Shown: positions 27,449-34,618 of the stretch, one piece after another | Layout of the letters: every line of letters starts with the position of its first letter | How positions within the stretch are numbered: the first letter of the stretch is position 1 | Assembly: GCA_902802585.1 (NCBI GenBank) | Contig: CADCMR010000014.1 | Coordinates: 1 to 64,000, forward strand | Direction of reading: 5' to 3' | Origin: an uncultured bacterium | GTDB lineage: Bacteria > Verrucomicrobiota > Lentisphaeria > Victivallales > UBA1829 | Length of the DNA stretch: 64,000 nucleotides | Notes under the pieces: generated by a model | Told to the model about the DNA's origin: nothing | Databases searched by the model: none | The model's input: only the letters and a program-made list of their open reading frames with translations | Made by a program: the position numbers and the translations under genes

Positions 27449-28285
27449 TCACACGTAGTAAATGGTTTTCCGTTCAAGGGTGCTGATGGAGAAAATGGCG
27501 AGACCCCACAGGATGATCATCGTCCAGATGCTCCATTCCCAGTGCACGCTCGCGGGAAAATTGCCGTCAAGCAGAGGTGCCCGGAAGAGCTCAAGAATGT
27601 GGTAAACCGGATTGTAGTCGAGGAGAAAAGTCATTTTCCCGTTCCGGAAAAGGTCGAGCGGGAAATAGACGGGGGAAACGAACCAGAGCGCCTGCATGAG
27701 GAGGACCAGGAACTGCGGCAGGTCGTGGAACCGGACGCCGCTGAACGAACAGATCGTGGCTCCAGCCCAGCACCAGGTGAAAAGGATAAAGCAGGAAACG
27801 GGTAGGACGATGAACGAGATCCAGGCGTATTCCCCCGGCGCGGCGATTCCGGCGGGCGACGGCGTGATCTTCCACGGCATTGCAATGACGCACCAGAGGA
27901 TCAGGCCGATCATCGCATAGAGGAAATTGACGAAAAGCGCCAGTACGCTCCGCAGGGAATAAATTGCCATCGGGTGGTTGAAGAGGTGGATATATGCGCC
28001 GGAATTGACCAGCGTCGTGCAGCCAGCCATCACGGAAGCCAGCATCAGTTCCCACATGATCATGCCGGAAAAGATGTACGGCGCGAAATAATGCATCTCC
28101 ATCTTGAACATCCGCCCCATGACGAAGCTCAGGAGCAGCGTCATCGCGAGCGGCTGGAAGATGCTCCACAGGACGCCGAAATAGGACCTGCGGTATTTGA
28201 ACCGGAGGTCGGCAAGCGCGAGGTTCCACCAGAAATACCGGCTGGAGTAGATCCGGAAAAGATAATGCCCCATTCGATGAAACAT
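27449..28285 (-). CDS. wzm: Polysaccharide ABC exporter permease (Wzm/TagG type)
   Basis: A 278-residue ABC-2 type membrane subunit with about six helices. The N-terminal amphipathic segment LALADLRFKYRRSYFGVLWSIFQPL is the hallmark of O-antigen/teichoic-acid exporters, followed by LLLSFVMGRMF, a central set of helices and the C-terminal YNPVYHILELFRAPLL motif. Together with the ATPase it would flip a completed polyprenyl-linked glycan. In a Gram-negative host the product is most likely an O-polysaccharide or capsule-like surface glycan. It lies 29 bases after the aminotransferase gene. Confidence 0.93.
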   Translation of the reverse strand: MFHRMGHYLFRIYSSRYFWWNLALADLRFKYRRSYFGVLWSIFQPLAMTLLLSFVMGRMFKMEMHYFAPYIFSGMIMWELMLASVMAGCTTLVNSGAYIHLFNHPMAIYSLRSVLALFVNFLYAMIGLILWCVIAMPWKITPSPAGIAAPGEYAWISFIVLPVSCFILFTWCWAGATICSFSGVRFHDLPQFLVLLMQALWFVSPVYFPLDLFRNGKMTFLLDYNPVYHILELFRAPLLDGNFPASVHWEWSIWTMIILWGLAIFSISTLERKTIYYV

Positions 28286-28314
28286 GATCGCTCAGTTCCC
28301 CGTGCGGTTGCCGG

Positions 28315-29418
28315 TTATTTCAGTTCCTGCGTGATGGAGTCGATGACCCAATCCTGCTGTCCGTCCGTCATGCCGGGGAATCCGGGCAGGTTCATTCCTG
28401 CGTAGGAGAGGGTTTCCGCGCCGGGGAATGCCTTCCCTTCCGCATATTTGACATACATCGGCATCGTGTGGACCGGGTAGAACGCCGGACGGGTTTCAAT
28501 CTCGTGTTTTTCCTTGAGGTCGACCATGAGCGAATCGCGCCGGGCGCGGTCGTCAAGACGGATCGTCGGCAGCCACATGCTGTTATGCGAATGCCCGTCC
28601 TCCCAGAGGACCGTGAGGGGCAGGCCGCGTTTTTCAAATTCGTCCTTGTAGCGTTCGGCAATTATGCGTTTGCGCGCCATGATCTCGTCGACCTGTTCCA
28701 GCTGCGCCAGCCCGATCGCCGCCTGGATGTTCGTCATGCGGAAATTGAATCCGATCACGTCGTGCCAGTAATAGCGCACGGGAGAGACGCCCTGCCCTTT
28801 CAGGCTGGCAAGGCGTTTTGCAAGCTCGTCGTCGCCTGCGACCACCATGCCGCCCTCGCCGGTCGTCACGGTCTTGTTGCCGAAGAAACTGAAACATCCG
28901 ATGTCGCCGAACGTGCCGACATGACGTCCGTTCCAGGTGGTTCCGAGCGCTTCCGCGCAGTCTTCCACCAGCAGGAGATGATGCCTCCGGCAGATCGCCG
29001 TCAGGCGGTCCATGTCGCAGACATTGCCGTAGAGATGCACCGCCACGACCGCTTTTGTCCTGTCCGTGATCTTTTTTTCCAGGTCGTCCAGATCCATCTG
29101 CCAGTTACTGACCGTGGAGTCGACAAATACAGGCGTCGCGCCGAGATACGAGATCGGGTTCACGCTCGCGATGTATGTCAGGGACGGGACCAGGACTTCG
29201 TCGCCGGGACCGATTCCGAGTGCTGCCAGCGCCAGGTGGATCGCCACTGTGCCGTTCGATACGGCGACGGCATGAGCGGCGCCGACGTACTCGGCAAACC
29301 TCTCCTCGAAAAGATTGACATATTTTCCTCTTGAGGAAATCCAATTCGTGTCAAGGCAATCGTTGACATACCGTTTCTCGTTTCCTTTGAGATACGGCTC
29401 ATAGACCGGAACAAACAA
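28315..29418 (-). CDS. per: DegT/DnrJ/EryC1 aminotransferase, GDP-perosamine-synthase-like
   Basis: A 367-residue PLP-dependent nucleotide-sugar aminotransferase. The N-terminal FVPVYEPYLKGNEKRYVND and NWISSRGKYVNLFEERFAEY closely follow perosamine synthases (Per/RfbE), which convert a GDP-4-keto-6-deoxymannose to GDP-perosamine. The PLP Lys sits in SFFGNKTVTTGEGGM. Because family members start at FVPVYEP and an AAGGAG site lies nine bases upstream, I infer a TTG start codon at 29418. There is no in-frame ATG or GTG near it, and the far-upstream extension has unrelated composition. It is the first gene of an eight-gene operon, after a leader with a hairpin. Closely related enzymes act on UDP- or dTDP-sugars, so the exact sugar is uncertain. 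Confidence 0.85.
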   Translation of the reverse strand: MFVPVYEPYLKGNEKRYVNDCLDTNWISSRGKYVNLFEERFAEYVGAAHAVAVSNGTVAIHLALAALGIGPGDEVLVPSLTYIASVNPISYLGATPVFVDSTVSNWQMDLDDLEKKITDRTKAVVAVHLYGNVCDMDRLTAICRRHHLLLVEDCAEALGTTWNGRHVGTFGDIGCFSFFGNKTVTTGEGGMVVAGDDELAKRLASLKGQGVSPVRYYWHDVIGFNFRMTNIQAAIGLAQLEQVDEIMARKRIIAERYKDEFEKRGLPLTVLWEDGHSHNSMWLPTIRLDDRARRDSLMVDLKEKHEIETRPAFYPVHTMPMYVKYAEGKAFPGAETLSYAGMNLPGFPGMTDGQQDWVIDSITQELK

Positions 29419-29490
29419 AATCAGGCTCTCCTTCTGAAGGATTTTGCCGCGATTCGACGGTGTTTCACGCAAGCTGGGGTTTATCGTTGA

Positions 29491-29510
29491 TCCACCGGAA
29501 AACCGGTGGA
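29491..29510 (-). promoter_or_regulatory. Perfect hairpin at the 5' end of the polysaccharide operon leader
   Basis: TCCACCGG and CCGGTGGA form a perfect 8-bp inverted repeat around a four-base loop. It lies at or just after the predicted transcription start, about 75 bases before the TTG start codon. It could stabilise the 5' end of the long mRNA or be a repressor operator. Confidence 0.5.
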
Positions 29511-29513
29511 TTG

Positions 29514-29542
29514 ATTGTACGGGCGGAAAAGTCAAATGTCTT
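29514..29542 (-). promoter_or_regulatory. Candidate promoter of the polysaccharide operon
   Basis: On the minus strand: AAGACA (29537-29542), 17-bp spacer, TACAAT (29514-29519). The -35 is weak. Confidence 0.4.
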
Positions 29543-29705
29543 TTTTTTGTCTAAAAAACCGTATGACTCTATATACTATATCCTGTCTCATGAAAAAAAT
29601 CAAGAGAGAGTCTTGAAAATATCGGCTTTTCTTCTTCTATTTTCTTTAGAAAAATCCGTTACGTAACGGGTACGGGTTCCCCAGAAAAAAGATGCCGCCC
29701 ATCGC

Positions 29706-30188
29706 TTAAAACATTTCCGGAATCCCGCGGATAAAATCCTCCACACGGGACCGCACGGATTCGGGCAAAACAAACCAGGCGACAGCGCAGACATTCAGGA
29801 TTACATACAGCCAGAAAACGACCATGTAGGAGAGCTTTTTCCACTTGTGCCGGAATCTCCTCTGCGCGTACAGCGCTCCGGGCCAGCCGCACGCCAGCTC
29901 CCAGAAATGCAGATAGAACTCCGGAATCCGCCAGTTTCCCTGTTCCGCCAGGCGTTTATCCTCCCGGTAAAACAGCACCGTGAGCGGACTGTTCAGCACA
30001 AAGGCAAGGATGACGCAGGGAAGAGGTTGTCCCAGCCACAGGAATATGCCCAGTGCTGGCACAACAGCCAGCGGCCAGAAACACGCCAGCCGGGCAGGAA
30101 ACGGAAGTTTCTTTTTCGTTCCGGTTCCGTCCCGGCATGAGGACGCGGCCCTCTTCACCGGACGCGGACGTTCTTTTGGCGCAGCCAT
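29706..30188 (-). CDS. DUF1294-like small membrane protein
   Basis: A 160-residue protein with a basic N-terminal head (KERPRPVKRAA) and about three transmembrane helices. The core segment ends YLHFWELACGWPGALYAQRRFRHKWKKLSYMVVFWLY, matching the DUF1294 pattern (LxxxxLxGGxPGAxxAQ, RHKxxK). Some family members carry an N-terminal cold-shock domain; this one does not. The function is unknown. I chose the ATG at 30188, seven bases after the upstream DUF1232 gene's stop, rather than the longer frame that overlaps that gene. Confidence 0.78.
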   Translation of the reverse strand: MAAPKERPRPVKRAASSCRDGTGTKKKLPFPARLACFWPLAVVPALGIFLWLGQPLPCVILAFVLNSPLTVLFYREDKRLAEQGNWRIPEFYLHFWELACGWPGALYAQRRFRHKWKKLSYMVVFWLYVILNVCAVAWFVLPESVRSRVEDFIRGIPEMF

Positions 30189-30195
30189 GATCCGG

Positions 30196-30591
30196 TCACT
30201 TCGGCTGGTTGCGTTTCCATTCCTGGTAGGCGTCAAGCTCGGACTGGAACGAAGAGACGACCAGCGCAAAAACCGCGGCATCGTCCACGAAGCCGAGCAC
30301 GGGCAGGAAATCGGGAATGATGTCGAGCGGAGAAACGAGGTATGCCACGGCGAAACCGATTGAGGCAAGCAGTTTCCACGGGACATTCTTGTAGTCGCCG
30401 GCCCAGTAGTCCTGAAGCAGGCTCCAGGTCAGTTTGAAAGATTCAAACTGCTTTCCGAGGTTGGATGATTTCTCTTCCGCGACGGCGCCGTCTTTTCTGA
30501 CTTTTTCCAGGTCCTCTTCGGTGAAGCCTTCAACGCCTCTTGCAAAGGATTCATTGACGCGTTCCTGGTCATTCCTGTTCATCTCACTCAT
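30196..30591 (-). CDS. DUF1232 (YkvA-like) small membrane protein
   Basis: A 131-residue protein. The C-terminal half holds the DUF1232 signature SIGFAVAYLVSPLDIIPDFLPVLGFVDDAAV, a short membrane-inserted motif found in YkvA-type proteins of unknown role. The N-terminal 65 residues are polar and probably cytoplasmic. I chose the ATG at 30591 because an AAGGAG site is seven bases upstream and the promoter at 30670-30698 excludes a longer form. It is co-transcribed with the DUF1294-like gene. Confidence 0.85.
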   Translation of the reverse strand: MSEMNRNDQERVNESFARGVEGFTEEDLEKVRKDGAVAEEKSSNLGKQFESFKLTWSLLQDYWAGDYKNVPWKLLASIGFAVAYLVSPLDIIPDFLPVLGFVDDAAVFALVVSSFQSELDAYQEWKRNQPK

Positions 30592-30669
30592 ACTGTTCTC
30601 CTTCCGTTGGTGCTTGTTGATCTGTTTTGATTCCGCGACGTCCGCACAGGCGCGGACGGAACATCCATT

Positions 30670-30698
30670 AGTATATCCTGCCATCCGCAAAAAGTCAA
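30670..30698 (-). promoter_or_regulatory. Candidate promoter of the DUF1232/DUF1294 operon
   Basis: On the minus strand: TTGACT (30693-30698), 17-bp spacer, TATACT (30670-30675). Confidence 0.6.
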
Positions 30699-30764
30699 GC
30701 CGCAAATGCTATTTCAGGCGTCTTTCGAGAATGCGCCGGGCAGAAACATGTTACGCGGACATGG

Positions 30765-30798
30765 AAAAGCCCCGGGGGGAACGGATTCCCCACGGGGC
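30765..30798 (-). terminator. Rho-independent terminator of rpsA
   Basis: On the minus strand a GC-rich stem GCCCCGTGGGGAA/TTCCCCCCGGGGC with a short loop (one mismatch) is followed by TTTT, 37 bases after the rpsA stop. Confidence 0.8.
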
Positions 30799-30834
30799 GG
30801 ATGAGACTCTTTCAAACAAATCTCGAAACAGAAC

Positions 30835-32583
30835 TCAGTCCTGCTTCAGGTCGAGGTTGTCGAGGGAGTTGCCGAAGATCGTGCCCATGTCGCCGAGGGC
30901 TTCGCCCGGCTTGAGCAGGGCGGAAACTTCCTCGTCGGCGGCCTTGATGGACTCTTCGCTGAAGCCTTCCTCGAGCGCCTTGATGCTGAGGCCGATGCGG
31001 CGTTCGTCCTTGTCAATCTTGATCACGACGGCTTCAATCTCGTCACCGAGGTTGAGTTTGTCTTTGACCTTTTCGACGTGGTCGCGGGAGATCTGGGAGA
31101 TGTGGACGAGACCGTCGATCTTGTGGGAGAGCTCGATGAAGGCGCCGAACGCGGTGACCTTCGTGACTTTGCCCTTCACGACGTCGCCGATCTTATAGAT
31201 CTGCTCGATGTTCGCCCACGGATCAATCTCTGTCTGCTTCAGACCGAGGGAGATGCGCTGCTGGGTCGGATCGATGTCGAGGATGACGGCTTCCACTTCT
31301 TCGCCGACCTTCAGGACTTCGTTCGGATGGTTGATCTTGCGGGTCCAGGACATATCGGAGACGTGGATCATGCCATCGATGTCGTTTTCGATCTCGACGA
31401 ACGCGCCGTAGGTGGTCATATTGCGGACTTTGCCCTTGATGTGGCTTCCCGGAGGATACTTCTCTGCGAGGACTTCCCACGGATTGCGGGTCTTCTGGCG
31501 GAGACCGAGGGAGATCTTCTTGTCGGCCTTGTTGACCTCAAGAATGACGGCTTCCACTTCTTCGCCGCTGCTGACGACGTCGCTGGCCTTCGTAATGCGC
31601 TTGGTCCAGGACATTTCGGAGACGTGGATGAGACCTTCGACGCCCTGTTCGATCTCGACGAACGCGCCGTACGGCATGATGTTGACCACATGACCCTTGA
31701 CGGTGGAGCCGACGGGATACTTGGCTTCGACGTCATCCCAGGGGTTCGCGGACTTCTGCTTAAGGCCGAGGGAGACGCGCTCCTTGGCGAAGTCGATGTC
31801 GAGGACCATGACCTCGATCTCCTGGCCGACTTCCAGCATTTCCTTCGGGTTCGTGATGCGGCCCCAGGACATATCGGTGATGTGGAGGAGTCCGTCCACG
31901 CCGCCGAGGTCGATGAACGCGCCGAAATCGGTGATGTTCTTGACTTTGCCCTTGCGGAGTTCGCCGACCTTCATTTCCTTCAGGAACTGGGCGCGCATAT
32001 CCTTGCGGGATTCTTCGAGCAGTTCGCGGCGGGAAACGACGATATTGTGGCGTTCCTGGTTGATCTTGAGGATCTTGAAATCGTATTCCTGGTCGATGAG
32101 GTCGTCGATGTTCTTGACGGGACCGATGTCGATCTGGGAGCCGGGGAGGAAGGCTTCCACGCCGTCGAGGTCGATGAGGATGCCGCCTTTGACTTTCTTC
32201 TTCATCTTGCCGCGGATCACGCTGCCTTCACCGAAGTCGGAGGTGATCTTCTTCCAGGTCTGGATGAAGGCCGCCTTCTGCAGGCTGATCCCGGGCTGGT
32301 TCTGTTCGTTCTCGAGTTCTTCCAGATAAACGTCGATCTGGTCGTTCAGATTGACTTCTTCCCAGTTCTTGAACTCGGTGTAGGGGATGAACCCTTCGGC
32401 CTTCAGACCGATGTCGACCAGCGCGCCATCCTGGCGCTTCTCGACGATCGTGCCGGTGACGATCGAGTCGACCTTGAAATCGGTTTTGGTCTGTCCGCTC
32501 AGCAGATCTTCCATCGTCAGCTTGTCGTCGATGATGACATAGCTCTTCTGCACGGGGGCATCCTGTTTCTTTTCTTCGCTCAT
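30835..32583 (-). CDS. rpsA: 30S ribosomal protein S1
   Basis: A 582-residue RNA-binding ribosomal protein that helps recruit mRNA to the 30S subunit. Six S1 motifs follow one another, recognisable by their conserved strands: DGALVDIGLKAEGFIP, KGGILIDLDGVEAFLPG, DFGAFIDLGGVDGLLHI, PYGAFVEIEQGVEGLIHV, TYGAFVEIENDIDGMIHV and AFGAFIELSHKIDGLVHI. Six motifs is the full Gram-negative arrangement. The acidic N-terminal segment (MSEEKKQDAPVQKSY) is the ribosome-attachment region. It is flanked by a strong promoter and a terminator, so it is monocistronic. Confidence 0.96.
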   Translation of the reverse strand: MSEEKKQDAPVQKSYVIIDDKLTMEDLLSGQTKTDFKVDSIVTGTIVEKRQDGALVDIGLKAEGFIPYTEFKNWEEVNLNDQIDVYLEELENEQNQPGISLQKAAFIQTWKKITSDFGEGSVIRGKMKKKVKGGILIDLDGVEAFLPGSQIDIGPVKNIDDLIDQEYDFKILKINQERHNIVVSRRELLEESRKDMRAQFLKEMKVGELRKGKVKNITDFGAFIDLGGVDGLLHITDMSWGRITNPKEMLEVGQEIEVMVLDIDFAKERVSLGLKQKSANPWDDVEAKYPVGSTVKGHVVNIMPYGAFVEIEQGVEGLIHVSEMSWTKRITKASDVVSSGEEVEAVILEVNKADKKISLGLRQKTRNPWEVLAEKYPPGSHIKGKVRNMTTYGAFVEIENDIDGMIHVSDMSWTRKINHPNEVLKVGEEVEAVILDIDPTQQRISLGLKQTEIDPWANIEQIYKIGDVVKGKVTKVTAFGAFIELSHKIDGLVHISQISRDHVEKVKDKLNLGDEIEAVVIKIDKDERRIGLSIKALEEGFSEESIKAADEEVSALLKPGEALGDMGTIFGNSLDNLDLKQD

Positions 32584-32673
32584 AGTGGTTTGGTTCCTGG
32601 TTTGGTTGTTGGTTTATTGGTTTCCAATCCGCCCAAAAGCCCATTCGCTTTTCGGGTTTAAGTACAATTACTT

Positions 32674-32702
32674 AATATACTTCGCGGCGCATGTTTTTTC
32701 AA
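32674..32702 (-). promoter_or_regulatory. Candidate promoter of rpsA
   Basis: On the minus strand: TTGAAA (32697-32702), 17-bp spacer, TATATT (32674-32679), with a leader of about 80 bases. Confidence 0.6.
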
Positions 32703-32921
32703 GTAGTTTTCTTCAGAAATCTAAAAAATCCCAAAGATATCCTAATCTTTTTAATGCAAATATTGCATATTGATTCGATCAGATGGAGTTTCAGCAGACC
32801 GCCTGACAAGATGATGCCGGGAGATAGGATACCCTTCGAAAAAAAAAGCTCTTTCATTCTTAAAGAATAAGACGTTGAAACACAAGTCTTTTTTATTTTT
32901 TCAAAAAATTTTCGGTTTTAT

Positions 32922-32950
32922 TTGAAAATTGCGCTAAGAAAACGTATCTT
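32922..32950 (+). promoter_or_regulatory. Candidate promoter of the thioredoxin-like gene
   Basis: TTGAAA (32922-32927), 17-bp spacer, TATCTT (32945-32950). Confidence 0.45.
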
Positions 32951-33018
32951 TTTACCGTCTAATTCTCGTAATTGCTCCAGTTTTCAAAAAAACTTTTACT
33001 TTTTGGAAGGACTCCGGA

Positions 33019-34422
33019 ATGAATAAAAAAACGATTCTCGCAGCGGCTTTCACGGCCGCACTCCTCACCACCGTCACCATGTTCGCACAGGGCAACCAGC
33101 AGGGCAACGGTTTTGTCACGCTCGACCTGAACTGGACCGAACCCGGCGCACCGGCGGCATCCGAATCCGATGACGGCGATGCCATGAAACAGATGCTTGA
33201 ACGCGACGAGGCACGCGTCAAGTGGATTCAGGAACACCAGAAGGCGAAAGCCCCGGCGATCAAGCCCGAACTCGTCAAGGGCGACGCCCCGAAAGCCGAC
33301 GGACAGAAAGCGGACGCGCCGAAGACCACAACGATCACCGTGCCCCTCACAAACGGCGGCAACACGCTCACCGGCGACCAGATGCGCCAGATCCTCGAAC
33401 GCGACCGCGCCCGTGTACAGGGAATGCAGGAACGCGTGAGAGCCGCGCAGGAAAAGGCTGAGCAGGAAAAGAAAGATGCGCCGAAGACCGAGGCAACGAC
33501 GCCCGTCGCGCCTCCGGATTCCACACGCACGACGACTTTCACCTCGGACCAGATGCGCCAGATCCTCGAACGCGACCGCGCCCGTGCAAAGGCAATGGGC
33601 GAACGCATCCGTGCCGCGCAGGTCGAGGCGGAAGCCGAGAAATATCTCAAGGAACATGATGTGGAATTCACGCCCGGCAAGACGCCCGCGGGATGGACAG
33701 ATAACTTCACCGCCGCCGTCGGCAAGGCAAAAGCGGAAAAGAAGCCGGTCCTCGCACTCTTCACCGGTTCCGACTGGTGCCCGCCATGCCAGAACCTCGA
33801 AAAGAACATCCTGCTTCAGCCCGCGTTCAAAGATTTCGCGAAGCAGCATCTCGTGACCCTCTTCCTGGATTTCCCGCGTGACGCCAAGATCGACGAAGGC
33901 GTGAAAAAGCAGAATGACGACCTCGCGAAGAAGTTCTCCGTCGAAGCCTACCCGACCATCCTCGTCCTCTCCTCCGACGGAGAGAAGGAACTCTGGAAAC
34001 AGGTCGGCTACACCGCGCTCTTCCTCGAAAAGCTTCAGGAAGCCCTGATGGGGCTCGACAAGGATTTTCCCGAGGTCGCCAAGGCGCTGAAGGACGCGAA
34101 GGAAGCCGAGGCAAAGGCGAAAGCCGAGAAGGAGAAAGCCGAGCTGGAAGAGTTCGAAAAACAGCAGAAGGAACAGGAAGAGCTTGAGAAAGCCTGGGAT
34201 CAGTATTCCTCCCCCGGCATCATTGATCCCGCCACGGCGAACCAGACCCCGTGGGGAGCCGGTCGCATCCGCCGCCGCGGAGACAATCCGCTCAACAGTC
34301 TTTCTGACGAGGAACGCGAGGCGCTCTTCCGCGAGCTCGACAAAAACGGTCCGATCAATGGACCGGACGTCCTTCCGAATGGCGGTCCCGCCCCGCTCCG
34401 CAACCACGTCAAGCGCGACTGA
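33019..34422 (+). CDS. Secreted thioredoxin-like protein with coiled-coil repeats
   Basis: A 467-residue exported protein with a signal peptide (ILAAAFTAALLTTVTMFAQ). Residues about 50-215 contain three copies of an Arg/Glu/Met-rich helical element: MKQMLERDEARVKWIQE, then DQMRQILERDRARVQGMQER and DQMRQILERDRARAKAMGER. These are separated by Lys/Ala/Pro/Thr linkers. A thioredoxin-fold domain follows with ALFTGSDWCPPCQNLEKNI, so the CPPC active site is intact, and the cis-Pro loop is EAYPTILVL. A Lys/Glu/Ala-rich coiled coil and a disordered tail close the chain. Periplasmic thiol reductase or disulfide activity is expected from the CxxC domain; the repeats are of unknown role. A GGAAGG site precedes the ATG, and a terminator follows. 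Confidence 0.85.
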   Translation: MNKKTILAAAFTAALLTTVTMFAQGNQQGNGFVTLDLNWTEPGAPAASESDDGDAMKQMLERDEARVKWIQEHQKAKAPAIKPELVKGDAPKADGQKADAPKTTTITVPLTNGGNTLTGDQMRQILERDRARVQGMQERVRAAQEKAEQEKKDAPKTEATTPVAPPDSTRTTTFTSDQMRQILERDRARAKAMGERIRAAQVEAEAEKYLKEHDVEFTPGKTPAGWTDNFTAAVGKAKAEKKPVLALFTGSDWCPPCQNLEKNILLQPAFKDFAKQHLVTLFLDFPRDAKIDEGVKKQNDDLAKKFSVEAYPTILVLSSDGEKELWKQVGYTALFLEKLQEALMGLDKDFPEVAKALKDAKEAEAKAKAEKEKAELEEFEKQQKEQEELEKAWDQYSSPGIIDPATANQTPWGAGRIRRRGDNPLNSLSDEEREALFRELDKNGPINGPDVLPNGGPAPLRNHVKRD

Positions 34423-34446
34423 CGTCATCCCCAATTATCCTCCAGT

Positions 34447-34481
34447 GAACCGGACAGCGTCCCTGCCCGGTTCTTTTTTTT
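34447..34481 (+). terminator. Rho-independent terminator of the thioredoxin-like gene
   Basis: Stem GAACCGG (34447-34453) pairs with CCGGTTC (34467-34473), followed directly by a run of T, 24 bases after the stop codon. Confidence 0.85.
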
Positions 34482-34544
34482 ACGATTGTTTCGCGGTCAC
34501 ATCCGCCTCGTTTTCACAAAAAACGCAAAAAAACGCGTGTACGT

Positions 34545-34573
34545 TTGATTGTTGCGGATTCCTGATGTATATT
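34545..34573 (+). promoter_or_regulatory. Candidate promoter of the UDP-sugar pyrophosphorylase gene
   Basis: TTGATT (34545-34550), 17-bp spacer, TATATT (34568-34573), 45 bases before the ATG. Confidence 0.6.
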
Positions 34574-34618
34574 AATCCAAACGACAACAAAACAAACTCA
34601 TTTTTCAGGAGGAAAATC

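Larger units (their letters stand above)
32584..33018. other. Divergent AT-rich intergenic region
   Basis: A 435-base region between rpsA and the thioredoxin-like gene with promoter candidates in both directions (32674-32702 minus, 32922-32950 plus). The middle (about 32705-32915) has A/T runs but no gene or stable RNA that I can identify. Confidence 0.6.

Noticed and set aside
28315..29535. Longer form of the aminotransferase starting at ATG 29535
   Set aside because: The extra 39 residues (Pro/Ser/Arg-rich) are unlike the family, and part of this stretch would lie upstream of the likely transcription start; the TTG at 29418 fits the family start and ribosome site.
29536..29705. Possible tRNA or small RNA between the aminotransferase gene and the DUF1294-like gene
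   Set aside because: No cloverleaf or conserved tRNA boxes could be found; the stretch is AT-rich with T and A runs.
31078..32661. 527-residue plus-strand frame opposite rpsA
   Set aside because: It is the antisense of repeated S1 motifs; its repetitive Asp/Leu/Val composition merely mirrors them.
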